Below, piece by piece: positions 1 to 8,962 of a stretch of 64,000 bases of DNA (position 1 is its first letter; the number at the start of each line of letters is the position of its first letter). The DNA lies in assembly GCF_001465795.2 (NCBI RefSeq), contig NZ_CP013659.2, positions 2,560,501-2,624,500 of the forward strand. Direction: 5' to 3'. Both the position numbers and the translations under genes were made by a program. This DNA is from Planococcus rifietoensis (GTDB lineage: Bacteria; Bacillota; Bacilli; Bacillales_A; Planococcaceae). The notes under the pieces are model-generated. The model ran no database searches and was not told the DNA's origin. It saw only the letters and a list, made by a program, of their open reading frames with translations.

Positions 1-325
1 GGTTGCTATCAGCAATGATTTCATCTCCCGCTTCAGCTACATTCAATACTGAGAATGCAATGGCTGCCATTCCTGATGACAAAGCCACTGCAGCGGTCCC
101 GCCTTCAAGAAGTGCGACGCGCTGTTCGAACACATCAACTGTTGGATTCATGATGCGCGAATAGATATTGCCTGTCTCTTTCAAGCCAAATAGGTTTTGT
201 GCGTGCTCGGTATCTTTGAATACATAAGAAGTCGTTTTATGGACCGGTACGCCGCGAGCGCCAGTCACTGGATCTGGTTCTTGGCCACCGTGTAATAGAA
301 GAGTTTCTGGTTTGAAGTTTGTCAT
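1..325 (-). CDS. metY: O-acetylhomoserine sulfhydrylase family enzyme (partial, C-terminus outside window)
   Basis: About 108 N-terminal residues are visible; the gene continues past the left edge. The protein starts [19 protein letters not shown] and has the Cys/Met-metabolism PLP-enzyme features [14 protein letters not shown] and LSSGMAAIA. The [14 protein letters not shown] opening is typical of O-acetylhomoserine (thiol)-lyases, which make homocysteine from O-acetylhomoserine and sulfide in the cytoplasm. The ATG at 325 follows an AGGAGG at 334-339. It lies behind a SAM riboswitch, which fits methionine synthesis. A cystathionine gamma-synthase is possible but less like the N-terminus. 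The PLP lysine is outside the window. Confidence 0.85.
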   Translation of the reverse strand, partial: MTNFKPETLLLHGGQEPDPVTGARGVPVHKTTSYVFKDTEHAQNLFGLKETGNIYSRIMNPTVDVFEQRVALLEGGTAAVALSSGMAAIAFSVLNVAEAGDEIIADSN

Positions 326-371
326 TGTCAATTCCTCCTGTTTTTTGTAATAGTTTTGTTCGGTATGAGGA

Positions 372-408
372 GGACACAAAAAGACCCTCTTCAGAAAGAA
401 GAGGGCCG
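372..408 (-). terminator. Riboswitch-controlled terminator before metY
   Basis: On the minus strand a stem of seven base pairs (385-391 with 399-405) is followed by a T-rich run. It sits between the SAM riboswitch and the metY ribosome binding site, the usual place for the expression platform of an S-box. Confidence 0.8.
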
Positions 409-426
409 TTATATACGGATTTGCCT

Positions 427-542
427 CCTCTTATCTTTCAGCGACGCAAATGCGCGCTGTAGGATTTAGCACCTTTCCAGACATGAGCCTGTTGGTTGCC
501 GGGCATCGTAGGGCCTATTCCCTCCGCCTCTCGTGATAAGAG
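427..542 (-). ncRNA. SAM (S-box) riboswitch controlling metY
   Basis: Read on the minus strand it opens with CTCTTATCACGAGAGGCGGA, continues through GGGAATAGGCCCTACGATGC and CCGGCAACC, and closes with GAAAGATAAGAG, which pairs with the opening to form P1. These are the conserved S-box core elements. A terminator follows at 372-408, so SAM binding should switch metY off by early termination. Confidence 0.95.
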
Positions 543-570
543 TATTCAGTTATTTTTTTGCTTGTGGAAA

Positions 571-600
571 AGTATAGAGGACAGCCCTGGTTAAAGTCAA
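571..600 (-). promoter_or_regulatory. SigA-type promoter of the metY leader
   Basis: Minus strand: -35 TTGACT (595-600), 18-base spacer, -10 TATACT (571-576). It lies about 30 bases upstream of the S-box, as expected for its transcription start. Confidence 0.75.
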
Positions 601-669
601 GGATATTTTTCTAAAAATTTTAACTACTATAAGTAGCTTATCTCCCGAAAAAAAACTACGTCAAAGCTG

Positions 670-698
670 TTGACTTTTTCGCTATTTCGAAATAGAGT
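670..698 (+). promoter_or_regulatory. SigA-type promoter of the metNIQ leader
   Basis: Plus strand: -35 TTGACT (670-675), 17-base spacer, -10 TAGAGT (693-698; four of six consensus bases). It is placed about 32 bases before the plus-strand S-box and about 70 bases from the divergent metY promoter. Confidence 0.6.
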
Positions 699-729
699 AG
701 GAATCACGAATTGAATAGCTTACATCACT

Positions 730-842
730 TTCTTATCCAGAGAAATCGAGGGACAGGCCCTATGACGTTTCGGCAGCAGATTCGCAAATCAGCGAAAACT
801 GTGCTAATTCCTGCAAATGCTTCGGCATTTGGAAGATGAGAA
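730..842 (+). ncRNA. SAM (S-box) riboswitch controlling metNIQ
   Basis: The plus strand shows TTCTTATCCAGAGAAATCGA, then GGGACAGGCCCTATGACG, CGGCAGC and a closing GATGAGAA that pairs with the opening TTCTTATC. This is a second, independent S-box in opposite orientation to the one at 427-542. It precedes a strong intrinsic terminator and the methionine ABC transporter operon, so uptake is expected only when SAM is low. Confidence 0.93.
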
Positions 843-864
843 TGAGATGGTTTCATATTTTGGA

Positions 865-905
865 GCCCTCTTTTTTCTTGCGTATAAGAAAAAAGAGGGC
901 TTTTT
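865..905 (+). terminator. Riboswitch-controlled terminator before metN
   Basis: A 15-base-pair stem (865-879 with 886-900, gccctctttttt paired with aaaaaagagggc at its base) is followed by TTTTT. It is the expression platform of the plus-strand S-box. Confidence 0.9.
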
Positions 906-974
906 GTTGTTATTTCAAGAAAGTGTTCGTTCGCACTCATTCGAATCGTTATTTGCAGCCACAGGAGGGACACC

Positions 975-2006
975 ATGATTCAATTTGAAGCAGTCAAGAA
1001 AACTTACGTATCCGGCAAGCAAGAAGTCCATGCGCTCAACGGCATTGATTTGACCGTCGAGACCGGGGAAATTTACGGCGTCATCGGATTTAGCGGCGCA
1101 GGGAAAAGCTCGTTGATCCGCACGGTGAATTTGCTCGAGCGCCCATCAACAGGACGCGTGCTCATCCATGGAGAGGACATTTCCACTTTAAGCGCACGCA
1201 AAATCCGCGATACACGAAAAGACATCGGCATGATCTTCCAGCATTTCAATTTGCTGAACTCGAAAACCGTACACCATAATATCGCGATGCCGCTGATTCT
1301 CGCCAAGACACCAAAAGCGGAAATTGACCGAAAAGTGGCGGAACTATTGGAGTTTGTCGGGCTTGCCGACCAAGCGAAAAAATACCCGGATCAATTATCC
1401 GGCGGGCAAAAGCAGCGCATCGGCATTGCAAGAGCACTCGCCACCAACCCGTCCATACTGCTATGCGATGAAGCAACGTCAGCGCTCGACCCGCAGACGA
1501 CCCAGTCCATCCTGGATCTGCTGCGCCGCATCAACCAGGAATACAACATCACCATCTTGCTCATCACCCACGAGATGGGCGTCATCCGGGAAATCTGCGA
1601 CAAAGTGGCCGTTCTCGAAGAAGGACGTGTCATCGAACAAGGCAGCGTATTTGAAGTGTTTACCAATCCCCAGCACGCGACGACGAAACGTTTCGTCCGT
1701 TCTGTCATGAACGATGAATTGCCAGATTCGCTCCTTGAGCAAATCCGCCACAACGACGGGACACGCCCAATCTACCGGGTGCAGTTTACCGGGAATTCAG
1801 TCGGCCAGCCATTCATGTCACGGGTTTCACGCGAATTCCAGCTCGATTTGAATGTTTTGTTCGGCAACATTACAGAACTTCAAGGCATTCCATACGGCAA
1901 CTTGATTGTGGAGTTCGACGGCGCTCATGCAGAAATCGACCGCGCACTCGCCTCGATCCGAAACGATAACATCCAAGTAGAGGAGGTGCAGCAACATGCA
2001 GGTTGA
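975..2006 (+). CDS. metN: Methionine ABC transporter ATP-binding protein MetN
   Basis: This 343-residue protein is the ATPase that powers methionine import through MetI with MetQ as binding protein. Walker A GFSGAGKSS is near residue 37, the signature LSGGQKQR near 140, Walker B LLCDEATSALD near 162 and the switch His in LLITHEMG. The last roughly 100 residues match the NIL regulatory domain that senses intracellular methionine in MetN proteins. The ATG follows ACAGGAGGG. metI starts inside its last codons (overlap 1996-2006). The operon is behind a SAM riboswitch. Confidence 0.95.
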   Translation: MIQFEAVKKTYVSGKQEVHALNGIDLTVETGEIYGVIGFSGAGKSSLIRTVNLLERPSTGRVLIHGEDISTLSARKIRDTRKDIGMIFQHFNLLNSKTVHHNIAMPLILAKTPKAEIDRKVAELLEFVGLADQAKKYPDQLSGGQKQRIGIARALATNPSILLCDEATSALDPQTTQSILDLLRRINQEYNITILLITHEMGVIREICDKVAVLEEGRVIEQGSVFEVFTNPQHATTKRFVRSVMNDELPDSLLEQIRHNDGTRPIYRVQFTGNSVGQPFMSRVSREFQLDLNVLFGNITELQGIPYGNLIVEFDGAHAEIDRALASIRNDNIQVEEVQQHAG

Positions 2007-2646
2007 TCAATCGCAAATTCTAGAAGCTTTATGGGAGACGCTTTACATGACGGGTGCATCATTCGTTTTCTCGCTCTTCATCGGCTTGCCGCTCGGCATC
2101 TTGCTGGTCGTCACACGAAAAGGCCACCTGCTCGAAAATGAAGCCGTATTTAACGTATTGAACATCGTCATCAATATCTTCCGTTCGGTTCCGTTCATCA
2201 TCTTGATGGTCGCCATCATTCCACTAACGCGCATCATTGTCGGCACATCGATCGGCACAGCCGCAGCCATCGTGCCATTGGTATTTTATGCTGGGCCTTA
2301 CATCGCCCGACTCATCGAGAATTCATTGCTCGAAGTCGATAAAGGCGTCATCGAAGCAGCCCAGGCGATGGGCGCTTCTCCCGGCCAGATCATTTTCCGC
2401 TTCCTTATCCCGGAAGCGCTCAGCTCCCTTGTCCTCGCATTGACCATCGCTATCGTCGGCTTGATCGGCGCATCCGCAATGGCTGGCGCGATTGGAGGCG
2501 GCGGACTCGGCGACTTGGCCATCACTTACGGATATCAGCGCTTCGACACGGTGGTCATGCTCTTGACTGTTGCCATTCTGGTCGTCCTTGTCCAAGGCGT
2601 TCAATCACTCGGCAACCTCATGTCCCGCAGAGTACGCCGGAGCTAA
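1996..2646 (+). CDS. metI: Methionine ABC transporter permease MetI
   Basis: This 216-residue integral membrane protein has about five hydrophobic segments. The binding-protein-dependent permease loop (EAAQAMGASPGQIIFRFLIP, around residues 118-137) contacts the ATPase MetN. Length and sequence fit the MetI family, which forms the methionine channel in the cytoplasmic membrane. The ATG overlaps the end of metN by 11 bases, indicating translational coupling. Confidence 0.95.
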   Translation: MQVDQSQILEALWETLYMTGASFVFSLFIGLPLGILLVVTRKGHLLENEAVFNVLNIVINIFRSVPFIILMVAIIPLTRIIVGTSIGTAAAIVPLVFYAGPYIARLIENSLLEVDKGVIEAAQAMGASPGQIIFRFLIPEALSSLVLALTIAIVGLIGASAMAGAIGGGGLGDLAITYGYQRFDTVVMLLTVAILVVLVQGVQSLGNLMSRRVRRS

Positions 2647-2731
2647 GTCCTTTAATTCACGTTAAACAAACTCAATAAGGTGGTTCATTCACCAGCACCA
2701 CTACTTTAAAAACCCATTGGAGGATTTCATC

Positions 2732-3565
2732 ATGAAAAAAATTACAGCTCTTTTAGCAACAGCAGGCATTGCCGCGCTTCTCGGCGCATGTGGAGACGAT
2801 AGCTCAGCCGGCGAAACCACGAAAGTGACACTTGGTATCAGTGGATCGGACACGACCATTTGGGATTATGTCGGCGACAAAGCCGCTGAAGAAGGCATCG
2901 AGCTCGACATCATCACGTTCTCGGATTATGTGGCGCCTAACTTGGCACTCGCTGAAGGCGAACTCGACTTGAATGCCTTCCAGACCATCTCGTATTTCGA
3001 TGAGTTTGTCGAAGAGCATAATGTCGACATCGTGCCGATCGGCTCTACCGTCATTGCGCCGATGGGCTTGTATTCCGATAAATACGAATCGATCGAAGAA
3101 CTTCCAGAAGGCGCCCAAATCGCGATGCCGAATGAAGCAACCAACATGGGCCGTGCACTCCTCTTGCTCGATGAATCCGGGCTCATCACGTTATCCGACG
3201 ATGCCGGGTTGACTGGAACGGAAGAAGACATCATCGACAACCCGAAAAACATTGAAGTTGTCCCGATGACTTCCGCCCATACGCCGCGCGCTATGGCTGA
3301 CGTCGCTGCTTCCATCGTCAACAACGGCATTGCAGTGGATGCAGGATTGAATCCGACAGAAGATCCAATTGCCCGTGAAAGCGATACGGCAAAACCTTAT
3401 ATCAACTTGATCGCCGCGCAAAAAGGCCAGGAAGATAACGAAGCGTATCAGCGCATCGTTGAATTGTACCAGGAAGAAGACACAGCTGAATTTGTCATCG
3501 AGCACACAGAAGGCGCTCAAATCCCGACTTTTGTTTCGGTTGAAGAATTAGTCGATTACCAATAA
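2732..3565 (+). CDS. metQ: Methionine-binding lipoprotein MetQ
   Basis: This 277-residue NlpA/MetQ-type substrate-binding lipoprotein captures methionine outside the membrane for MetN/MetI. The ATG at 2732 is preferred over an in-frame TTG at 2717 because GGAGG lies between them. The start MKKITALLATAGIAALLGAC is a signal peptide with lipobox LGAC. Family features include DYVAPNLALAEGELDLNAFQ and the PNEATNMGRAL region around the binding cleft. It is the third gene of the SAM-riboswitch operon, 85 bases after metI. Confidence 0.94.
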   Translation: MKKITALLATAGIAALLGACGDDSSAGETTKVTLGISGSDTTIWDYVGDKAAEEGIELDIITFSDYVAPNLALAEGELDLNAFQTISYFDEFVEEHNVDIVPIGSTVIAPMGLYSDKYESIEELPEGAQIAMPNEATNMGRALLLLDESGLITLSDDAGLTGTEEDIIDNPKNIEVVPMTSAHTPRAMADVAASIVNNGIAVDAGLNPTEDPIARESDTAKPYINLIAAQKGQEDNEAYQRIVELYQEEDTAEFVIEHTEGAQIPTFVSVEELVDYQ

Positions 3566-3630
3566 GAAAACAAACGATTTGCAATTGCATGCTGTTAAAA
3601 AAAGAAATTTCATTTGAGGGGGACGATTAC

Positions 3631-4836
3631 ATGACCATCATTAGCGAAGCGCGCGAGACGATTACGGAATCGATCGACAAGAACCGTGCACAGTATTTAC
3701 GCATCAGCCATGCCATCCATGAAAATCCGGAAATTGGCAACGAAGAAGTGTTCGCGAGCGGACTGTTGACCGGATTGCTTGAAGAAGCCGGATTCCAGGT
3801 GGAAGACGGTGTCGCTGGCCACCACACTGCCTTTTACGCGGTCCGCGACAGCCAAAAGCCAGGGCCGACCATCGCGTTTCTTGCTGAATACGACGCCTTG
3901 CCGGGCATCGGCCATGCATGCGGACACAATATTATCGGCACGACCAGTGTCGCAGCCGCAATTGCGCTCAGTAAAACCTTGGAATTCACCGGCGGGCGCG
4001 TCGTCGTCCTCGGCACCCCCGCTGAAGAAGGCGGGCCGAATGGCAGCGCGAAAGGAAGTTTCGTCAAACACGGACTTCTTGAAAAAATCGATGCTGCATT
4101 GATGCTTCACCCCTCTGGAAACTCAGCGGTTACAGGCCCATCACTTGCTGTGGATCCCTTAAGTTTTCATTTCTACGGCAAGCCGGCCCATGCTGCCGGG
4201 TCTCCTGAAAAAGGCATCAACGCTCTCGATGCCGTGCTCCAATTGTTTAATGGCATCAATGCCCTTCGCCAGCAATTGCCGGATGATGCACGTGTACACG
4301 GCATCATCACTCATGGCGGCGACGCGCCGAATATCATCCCGGAATATGCCTCTGCCCGCTTCTATATCCGCGGCGATTCTTGGAAAAAAACAGCCGAGAC
4401 GGCGAAAAAAGTACGTGCCATCGCTGAAGGTGCAGCCCTGGCGACAGGCGCCCGTGTCGAAATCGAACGTTTCCAGAATGAAGTAAAAGATCTTGTCGTC
4501 ACGCCTGAACTCGATGAAATTCTTAAAGCCGAACTCGAAACACTAGGCGACAAGGTAGCCGATTCGCGCATTTCCGGGCTCGGTTCGACCGATGCCGGAA
4601 ATATCAGCTATGAAGTGCCGACTGCCCACGGCTATATCAAAATCGGACCCGAAAGCCTCATTGCCCACACCGAAGAATTCCGGGAAGCCGCCCGCTCCAA
4701 AGCTGGTGACGAAGCCTTGGTCAAAGGCGCCAAAGCATTGGCCCAAACCGGTTACCGTTTGCTGACTGAACACGCTTTACTGGCGCAAGTCAAACAAGCC
4801 CATATCCGCTCGCTTGCCGCCAAACAACAAGATTAA
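3631..4836 (+). CDS. M20 family metallopeptidase/amidohydrolase
   Basis: This 401-residue cytosolic enzyme is of the M20D type that cleaves N-acyl or peptide bonds. Metal-site motifs are AEYDALPGIGHACGHN (around residue 90), the catalytic/ligand pair EEGG near 132 and the dimerisation-domain HAAGSPEKG near 184. The ATG follows GAGGGGG (3617-3623). It sits 65 bases after metQ on the same strand with no clear terminator between, so it is probably cotranscribed with the methionine transporter. It may release methionine or cysteine from N-acylated or dipeptide forms imported from outside. The exact substrate cannot be read from the sequence. Confidence 0.8.
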   Translation: MTIISEARETITESIDKNRAQYLRISHAIHENPEIGNEEVFASGLLTGLLEEAGFQVEDGVAGHHTAFYAVRDSQKPGPTIAFLAEYDALPGIGHACGHNIIGTTSVAAAIALSKTLEFTGGRVVVLGTPAEEGGPNGSAKGSFVKHGLLEKIDAALMLHPSGNSAVTGPSLAVDPLSFHFYGKPAHAAGSPEKGINALDAVLQLFNGINALRQQLPDDARVHGIITHGGDAPNIIPEYASARFYIRGDSWKKTAETAKKVRAIAEGAALATGARVEIERFQNEVKDLVVTPELDEILKAELETLGDKVADSRISGLGSTDAGNISYEVPTAHGYIKIGPESLIAHTEEFREAARSKAGDEALVKGAKALAQTGYRLLTEHALLAQVKQAHIRSLAAKQQD

Positions 4837-4838
4837 AA

Positions 4839-4862
4839 ACCAGCGCCCAGGCGCTGTTTTTT
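4839..4862 (+). terminator. Terminator of the met operon (left hairpin of repeat copy 1)
   Basis: The hairpin cagcgcccaggcgctg (4841-4856) is followed by six T. A near-copy of the same hairpin occurs on the far side of the repeat at 5139-5162. Confidence 0.8.
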
Positions 4863-5138
4863 AAAAAGTGTGAAAGAAGTCTGTAATCTACAACGAATCA
4901 AAAAGGCGATCAACTTTTCTACAATAGAAAATCAATGGATTATCTTAGTATTTGGAGAAGCGTTCGCTCGTAAACCCTTCTGCTCAATAATGCTGCGCAT
5001 TACTTTCGCAAAGATAAGCGAGACGACCGAGACCCCGCAAGGCGCACAGCGGCTGAGGAGGCTTGGGCGCGAGCCCACGGAAAGCGAGCGATAAGCTTCG
5101 GAAAATACGACTTCTTACCTTTCTCGACAAGTTGAAAA
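4857..5138 (+). repeat. Dispersed intergenic repeat, copy 1
   Basis: This roughly 280-base non-coding element lies between two near-identical terminator hairpins. Bases 5018-5129 match 23675-23786 (reverse complement) with about four mismatches in 112 bases, counted by eye; the left part (4867-4965) is more diverged but alignable. Landmarks are GTATTTGGAGAAG near the left, ACCGAGACCCCGCAAGGCGC centrally and TTACCTTTCTCGACA at the right end. Open frames inside it look like accidental reading of the repeat. Confidence 0.85.
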
Positions 5139-5162
5139 CCAGCGCCACTGCGCTGGTTTTTC
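5139..5162 (+). terminator. Duplicate terminator hairpin on the right of repeat copy 1
   Basis: ccagcgccactgcgctgg (5139-5156) is followed by TTTTT. It resembles the hairpin at 4841-4856 closely, including the preceding AAAA, suggesting duplication of the terminator. Confidence 0.7.
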
Positions 5163-5219
5163 TATGTATTTCGAATTTCGTGTTAAAATGGAGTCATTAC
5201 ATACATAGGAGGCTCTACC

Positions 5220-6437
5220 ATGATCGAAAAATTGATCGAACGCCTGATTCGCTACGCCAAAATCGACACGCAATCCGATTTTGAAAATGACGCAACCCCT
5301 TCTACCCCGGGGCAATGGGATTTACTCGCTGAACTGGAAAAAGAAATGAAGAACATCGGCTTGGAGGAAGTCGAAGTGGACGACCACGGCTATTTATTCG
5401 GCACTTTGCCGGCGAATACGGAAGAACAGCGCCCTGTCATCGGATTTCTGGCACATGTCGACACGGCGACCGACTTCACCGGAAAAGGCGTCAACCCGCA
5501 GCGCGTCGAAAATTACGACGGGAAAGACATTTCATTAAATGACAAAGTGACGATGAAAACGGCTGATTTCCCGGCCTTGCAAAATTACATTGGCCATACT
5601 TTAATCACGACAGACGGTACGACTTTGCTCGGTGCCGACAATAAAGCAGGAATTGCCGAAATCATGACTGCCATGGAATATTTGATCGAACACCCTGAAA
5701 TCGAGCACGGAAAAATTCGTGTCGGCTTTACGCCCGATGAGGAAATCGGCCGCGGCCCGCATAAATTCGATGTTGCCCGTTTCGGCGCCGATTATGCGTA
5801 TACGATGGACGGCGGGCCGCTTGGCGAGCTTCAATACGAAAGTTTTAATGCCGCGAGCGCAAAATTGACAGTCCACGGAACCAGCGTCCACCCCGGTTCT
5901 GCAAAAAATAAAATGGTCAACGCCATTACGGTCGCGACGCGCTTCCAAGCTGAAATGCCATCTGATGAAGTGCCTGAGAAAACGGAAGGCTACGAAGGCT
6001 TTATCCACTTGAACAACTTCAATGGTTCCGTAGAACAAGCGGTACTTCAGTACATTGTGCGCGATTTCGATAAAGACAAATTCGAAGCGAAAAAACGCCA
6101 TATGGAACAAGTGGCGGCCACATTGCAAAAAGAATTCGGGGAACAAGCGATCGAACTCGAGCTCGAAGACCAATACTATAATATGCGTGAGAAAATCGAA
6201 CCGGTGATGGCAATCGTCGATCAGGCCGAACAAGCGATGAAGACATTGGGGCTTTCCCCAGACATCATCCCTGTACGCGGTGGCACGGACGGATCCCAGT
6301 TATCCTATATGGGCTTGCCGACACCGAACATCTTCACAGGCGGCGAAAACTATCATGGCAAATTCGAGTTCATCTCCGCTGAAAACATGGAAAAAGCGAC
6401 TCAAGTGATTGTGGAGGTCGCAAAGATCGCAAAATAA
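5220..6437 (+). CDS. pepT: Peptidase T (tripeptide aminopeptidase)
   Basis: This 405-residue M20B zinc aminopeptidase removes the N-terminal residue of tripeptides in the cytoplasm. Motifs in order are HVDTATDF (zinc ligand, near residue 79), [11 protein letters not shown] (bridging Asp, near 140), PDEEIGRG (catalytic Glu, near 174), HGTSVHPG and GGTDGSQLS near the C-terminus. The ATG follows AGGAGG. An extended -10 (TGTTAAAAT, 5181-5189) lies upstream. The gene stands alone between a terminator and a bidirectional hairpin. Confidence 0.95.
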   Translation: MIEKLIERLIRYAKIDTQSDFENDATPSTPGQWDLLAELEKEMKNIGLEEVEVDDHGYLFGTLPANTEEQRPVIGFLAHVDTATDFTGKGVNPQRVENYDGKDISLNDKVTMKTADFPALQNYIGHTLITTDGTTLLGADNKAGIAEIMTAMEYLIEHPEIEHGKIRVGFTPDEEIGRGPHKFDVARFGADYAYTMDGGPLGELQYESFNAASAKLTVHGTSVHPGSAKNKMVNAITVATRFQAEMPSDEVPEKTEGYEGFIHLNNFNGSVEQAVLQYIVRDFDKDKFEAKKRHMEQVAATLQKEFGEQAIELELEDQYYNMREKIEPVMAIVDQAEQAMKTLGLSPDIIPVRGGTDGSQLSYMGLPTPNIFTGGENYHGKFEFISAENMEKATQVIVEVAKIAK

Positions 6438-6487
6438 ACGGTTTCCTCTATCCATTTCCCGGGAAATCTTTTCAGCACAATTCAACA

Positions 6488-6522
6488 TAAAAAAGCAGCG
6501 GCTCAATGCCACTGCTTTTTTT
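6488..6522. terminator. Bidirectional terminator between pepT and the DUF4825 gene
   Basis: The stem AAAAAGCAG/CTGCTTTTT, with inner GGC/GCC pairs, has A and T tracts on both sides and serves the converging genes. Confidence 0.85.
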
Positions 6523-6537
6523 AGGTTTCATGCAGTT

Positions 6538-7035
6538 TCAGGATTGTGTTAACAGTGCGTCAATTTTTTGGTCTTCATCCAAATATTGTTCGAGCAGCTC
6601 TTCCAATTTCTCTTGCTCATCAATTCCGGTCAAATCCACTTCGTACCAAGCTTGCAATTGCTCTCTCGTTAGCCGGTATTGTCCCACACCCGCTCCTGTA
6701 TCGAAGTCAAATTGGACCCAATCCACATTGTCGATCAGCGTAAACAAATACGTTGCATTGCGGACCGCAGTTTCTTTATCCGATGATGCGGCTTGTGTCC
6801 AATCGTAAGAGACGATGATTCCATAAGGCTGTTGTTTCGTCTCCAATTCAAAGCCTGTAAAATGCTCTGCACCCGGCAGCATGTTAAGGGTATTGAAGAC
6901 GGCACTGTTATTCCCAACTACCGCCCCTTCATACTCAAAGAGGTCTGGTTCCTCTGCCGCCAGCAGCGGGCTGCATGCGCCCATAATGAACAATACAGCA
7001 GCTAACAGCATGGCCGCAATAAGTATTTTCCTCAA
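6538..7035 (-). CDS. DUF4825-like putative lipoprotein
   Basis: This 165-residue protein has a signal peptide and lipobox-like GAC at about residue 21 (MRKILIAAMLLAAVLFIMGA then C), so it is probably membrane-anchored outside the cell. The mature part contains YEGAVVGNNSAVFNTLNMLP and KQQPYGIIVSYDW, which resemble the DUF4825 family of unknown function. The only start in register is TTG at 7035, eight bases after GAGGAG. It lies 47 bases after lipA on the same strand and may be cotranscribed, though nothing links it to lipoate. The family call is from memory of the pattern. Confidence 0.7.
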   Translation of the reverse strand: MRKILIAAMLLAAVLFIMGACSPLLAAEEPDLFEYEGAVVGNNSAVFNTLNMLPGAEHFTGFELETKQQPYGIIVSYDWTQAASSDKETAVRNATYLFTLIDNVDWVQFDFDTGAGVGQYRLTREQLQAWYEVDLTGIDEQEKLEELLEQYLDEDQKIDALLTQS

Positions 7036-7082
7036 TTCAAGCTCTCCTCTAAGAAAGGTTTTTATGCACTGGCTCCCTTATT

Positions 7083-8027
7083 TTAAAATTCGATACGTTC
7101 GATTTTTGCGCCAGTCGATTCGACGCCTTTCATGTATTTGATGCGTTTCTGAACAGCGGTTTCGTTCACTTGCTCATCCGCATGGTATGAAGAACGAACC
7201 ATCGGGCCGGCCTCGCAATGCTTGAAACCTTTGGCCAATGCGATTTCCTTCAATTCCTGGAATTCATCGGGGTGGTAATAACGGACGACATCCAAATGCT
7301 TCAATGTCGGCTGCAAATATTGTCCGATCGTCATGATGTCGACTTTGTGCGCCAATAAATCATCCATCGCTTCGATAATCTCTTCTCTCGTTTCACCAAG
7401 TCCGACCATGATGCTCGACTTCGTCGGGACATGCGGCGCGATTTCCTTGACCCGCAATAGCAATTCCAGCGAACGGTCGTAGGTAGCTCTTGCACGGACG
7501 CGCTTTGTCAGGCGGCGCACCGTTTCGATATTGTGGTTGAAAATATCCGGCTCGCTGCTCATTAACATATGCAGGCTTTCGTAATCGCCTTTCATATCGG
7601 ACGGCAAGATTTCAACAGTGGTTTCCGGCATTTTCCGGTGAATGGCACGGACAGTTTCCGCAAAAACTGCAGCTCCGCCGTCTTTCAAATCATCACGGGC
7701 GACCGCTGTGACAACGACATGCTTCAAGTTCATGATCTCCGTCGATTCCGCTACACGCTCCGGCTCGCCCCAATCCAGTTCGTTCGGCAACCCAGTCTTG
7801 ACGGCGCAGAACCGGCACGCTCTTGTACACGTATCCCCCAGGATCATGAAAGTCGCGGTGCGGCGTTCGCTCCAGCATTCATGGATGTTCGGGCATCTGG
7901 CTTCCTCACATACCGTGTTCAAATTTTTCTCCCGCATTAGTTTCTTCAGATCGTTATAAGTTTCATTGGTGTTTAGTTTCACTTTCAGCCATTCGGGTTT
8001 ACGTTCACGCTGCTTTGCTTTTGTCAT
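7083..8027 (-). CDS. lipA: Lipoyl synthase LipA
   Basis: This 314-residue radical-SAM enzyme inserts two sulfurs into octanoyl groups on lipoyl-domain or GcvH proteins. The auxiliary cluster motif [12 protein letters not shown] is near residue 41, the radical-[11 protein letters not shown] near 67, and the C-terminal RSSYHADE supplies the conserved Ser ligand. The start ATG at 8027 overlaps the stop of lipM by four bases (ATGA), so the genes are coupled. A longer in-frame start upstream would lie inside lipM and has no better ribosome site. Confidence 0.96.
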   Translation of the reverse strand: MTKAKQRERKPEWLKVKLNTNETYNDLKKLMREKNLNTVCEEARCPNIHECWSERRTATFMILGDTCTRACRFCAVKTGLPNELDWGEPERVAESTEIMNLKHVVVTAVARDDLKDGGAAVFAETVRAIHRKMPETTVEILPSDMKGDYESLHMLMSSEPDIFNHNIETVRRLTKRVRARATYDRSLELLLRVKEIAPHVPTKSSIMVGLGETREEIIEAMDDLLAHKVDIMTIGQYLQPTLKHLDVVRYYHPDEFQELKEIALAKGFKHCEAGPMVRSSYHADEQVNETAVQKRIKYMKGVESTGAKIERIEF

Positions 8028-8860
8028 CGCATAAGTTCCCCTTTCTCTTCTCGTCGGTGGTTCCATTCTTCGCTCGCGTATTTGGCTTCGAGCACGCGCA
8101 CGTCTTCCAATAGTTCAGCTGGTGGTTCGAATTTTTCCAGGCGGATGCCAAGCCCGGTTTCGAATCCAGACTTGAATGCCTGTTGCACTTCTTCCATGCT
8201 TGCCGGTTCCCCAATCAGCTCGTTGATCGCGACGGCGCGTGTGCGGAAAGCTTGTCGCGCCCTTTCCTTCACCGCTTCGCTCGGGTACACGAACAATTCG
8301 AACAACCGATTTTCATCCAGCTGCAGCGGAATCGAGCCGTGCTGCAAAATGATGCCTTGTTTTCTTGTCTGTGCGCTGCCGGCCGCTTTTCGACCCTCAA
8401 CAGTCAGTTCATGCCAAGACGGTTCTTCAAAGCATACCGCTGAAGATTCTTTCGAAGGCTTCTTCTCCGCAGCTAGTTGTGCTTGAATCCCTAAATTGCG
8501 GTAACCTTCAAGCAAGCCTAGGGAAATGACCAAATACGCTTCTTTAACTGATTTCGGCATGGATGGATGATGTTCCGGAATCACTACGCTATAAGTCAAT
8601 TCCTGATCGTGGAGTACGGCTTTTCCGCCGGTCTGCCTCCTGACCAGGGGGATGCCCATTTGCGCAGCTCGTTCAAGATCGATGCTGCCATTCAGTTTCT
8701 GGAAAAATCCCACTGAAATACCGGCTGGCGACCATCCATAAAATCGGAGCACAGGCTTCATACCCGTTTTGCGCTGCCAGTTCATCAATGCTTCGTCCAT
8801 TGCCATATTGTATGCCGGCGTGCAAAGCCCCGACTCCATATAGCCCCATGTTTCCTCCAA
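8024..8860 (-). CDS. lipM: Octanoyltransferase LipM
   Basis: This 278-residue enzyme of the Bacillus LipM type moves octanoate from acyl carrier protein to GcvH. Family features are ETWGYMESG at the N-terminus, [18 protein letters not shown] near residue 74, the nucleophile Cys in [14 protein letters not shown] (about residue 143) and LQHGSIPL. The start is TTG at 8860: a stop codon lies nine bases upstream in frame, and GAGAGGAG (8871-8878 on the other strand) is correctly spaced. An ATG six bases inside is out of frame. It heads the lipM-lipA pair behind a TPP riboswitch and terminator. Confidence 0.92.
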   Translation of the reverse strand: MEETWGYMESGLCTPAYNMAMDEALMNWQRKTGMKPVLRFYGWSPAGISVGFFQKLNGSIDLERAAQMGIPLVRRQTGGKAVLHDQELTYSVVIPEHHPSMPKSVKEAYLVISLGLLEGYRNLGIQAQLAAEKKPSKESSAVCFEEPSWHELTVEGRKAAGSAQTRKQGIILQHGSIPLQLDENRLFELFVYPSEAVKERARQAFRTRAVAINELIGEPASMEEVQQAFKSGFETGLGIRLEKFEPPAELLEDVRVLEAKYASEEWNHRREEKGELMR

Positions 8861-8903
8861 AATGTCTCAACTCCTCTCAGCTTATGCATGACCCTAAAGC
8901 CCA

Positions 8904-8938
8904 TAAAAAAACACCGCTTTCCCATGGGGAAGCGGTGT
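8904..8938 (-). terminator. Terminator between TPP riboswitch and lipM
   Basis: On the minus strand ACACCGCTT (8930-8938) pairs with AAGCGGTGT (8911-8919) and is followed by seven T. It is the likely expression platform of the riboswitch 25 bases upstream. Confidence 0.88.
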
Positions 8939-8962
8939 ATGCAGACAAAAGGAAGCATACGT

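Noticed and set aside
4870..5284. Open frames of about 70-75 codons across repeat copy 1
   Set aside because: They lie within the dispersed repeat or across its terminator, lack ribosome sites, and have compositions typical of translated structured non-coding DNA.
5601..6233. 210-codon minus-strand frame
   Set aside because: Lies entirely antisense to pepT, which has all its catalytic motifs; explained by high GC at third positions.
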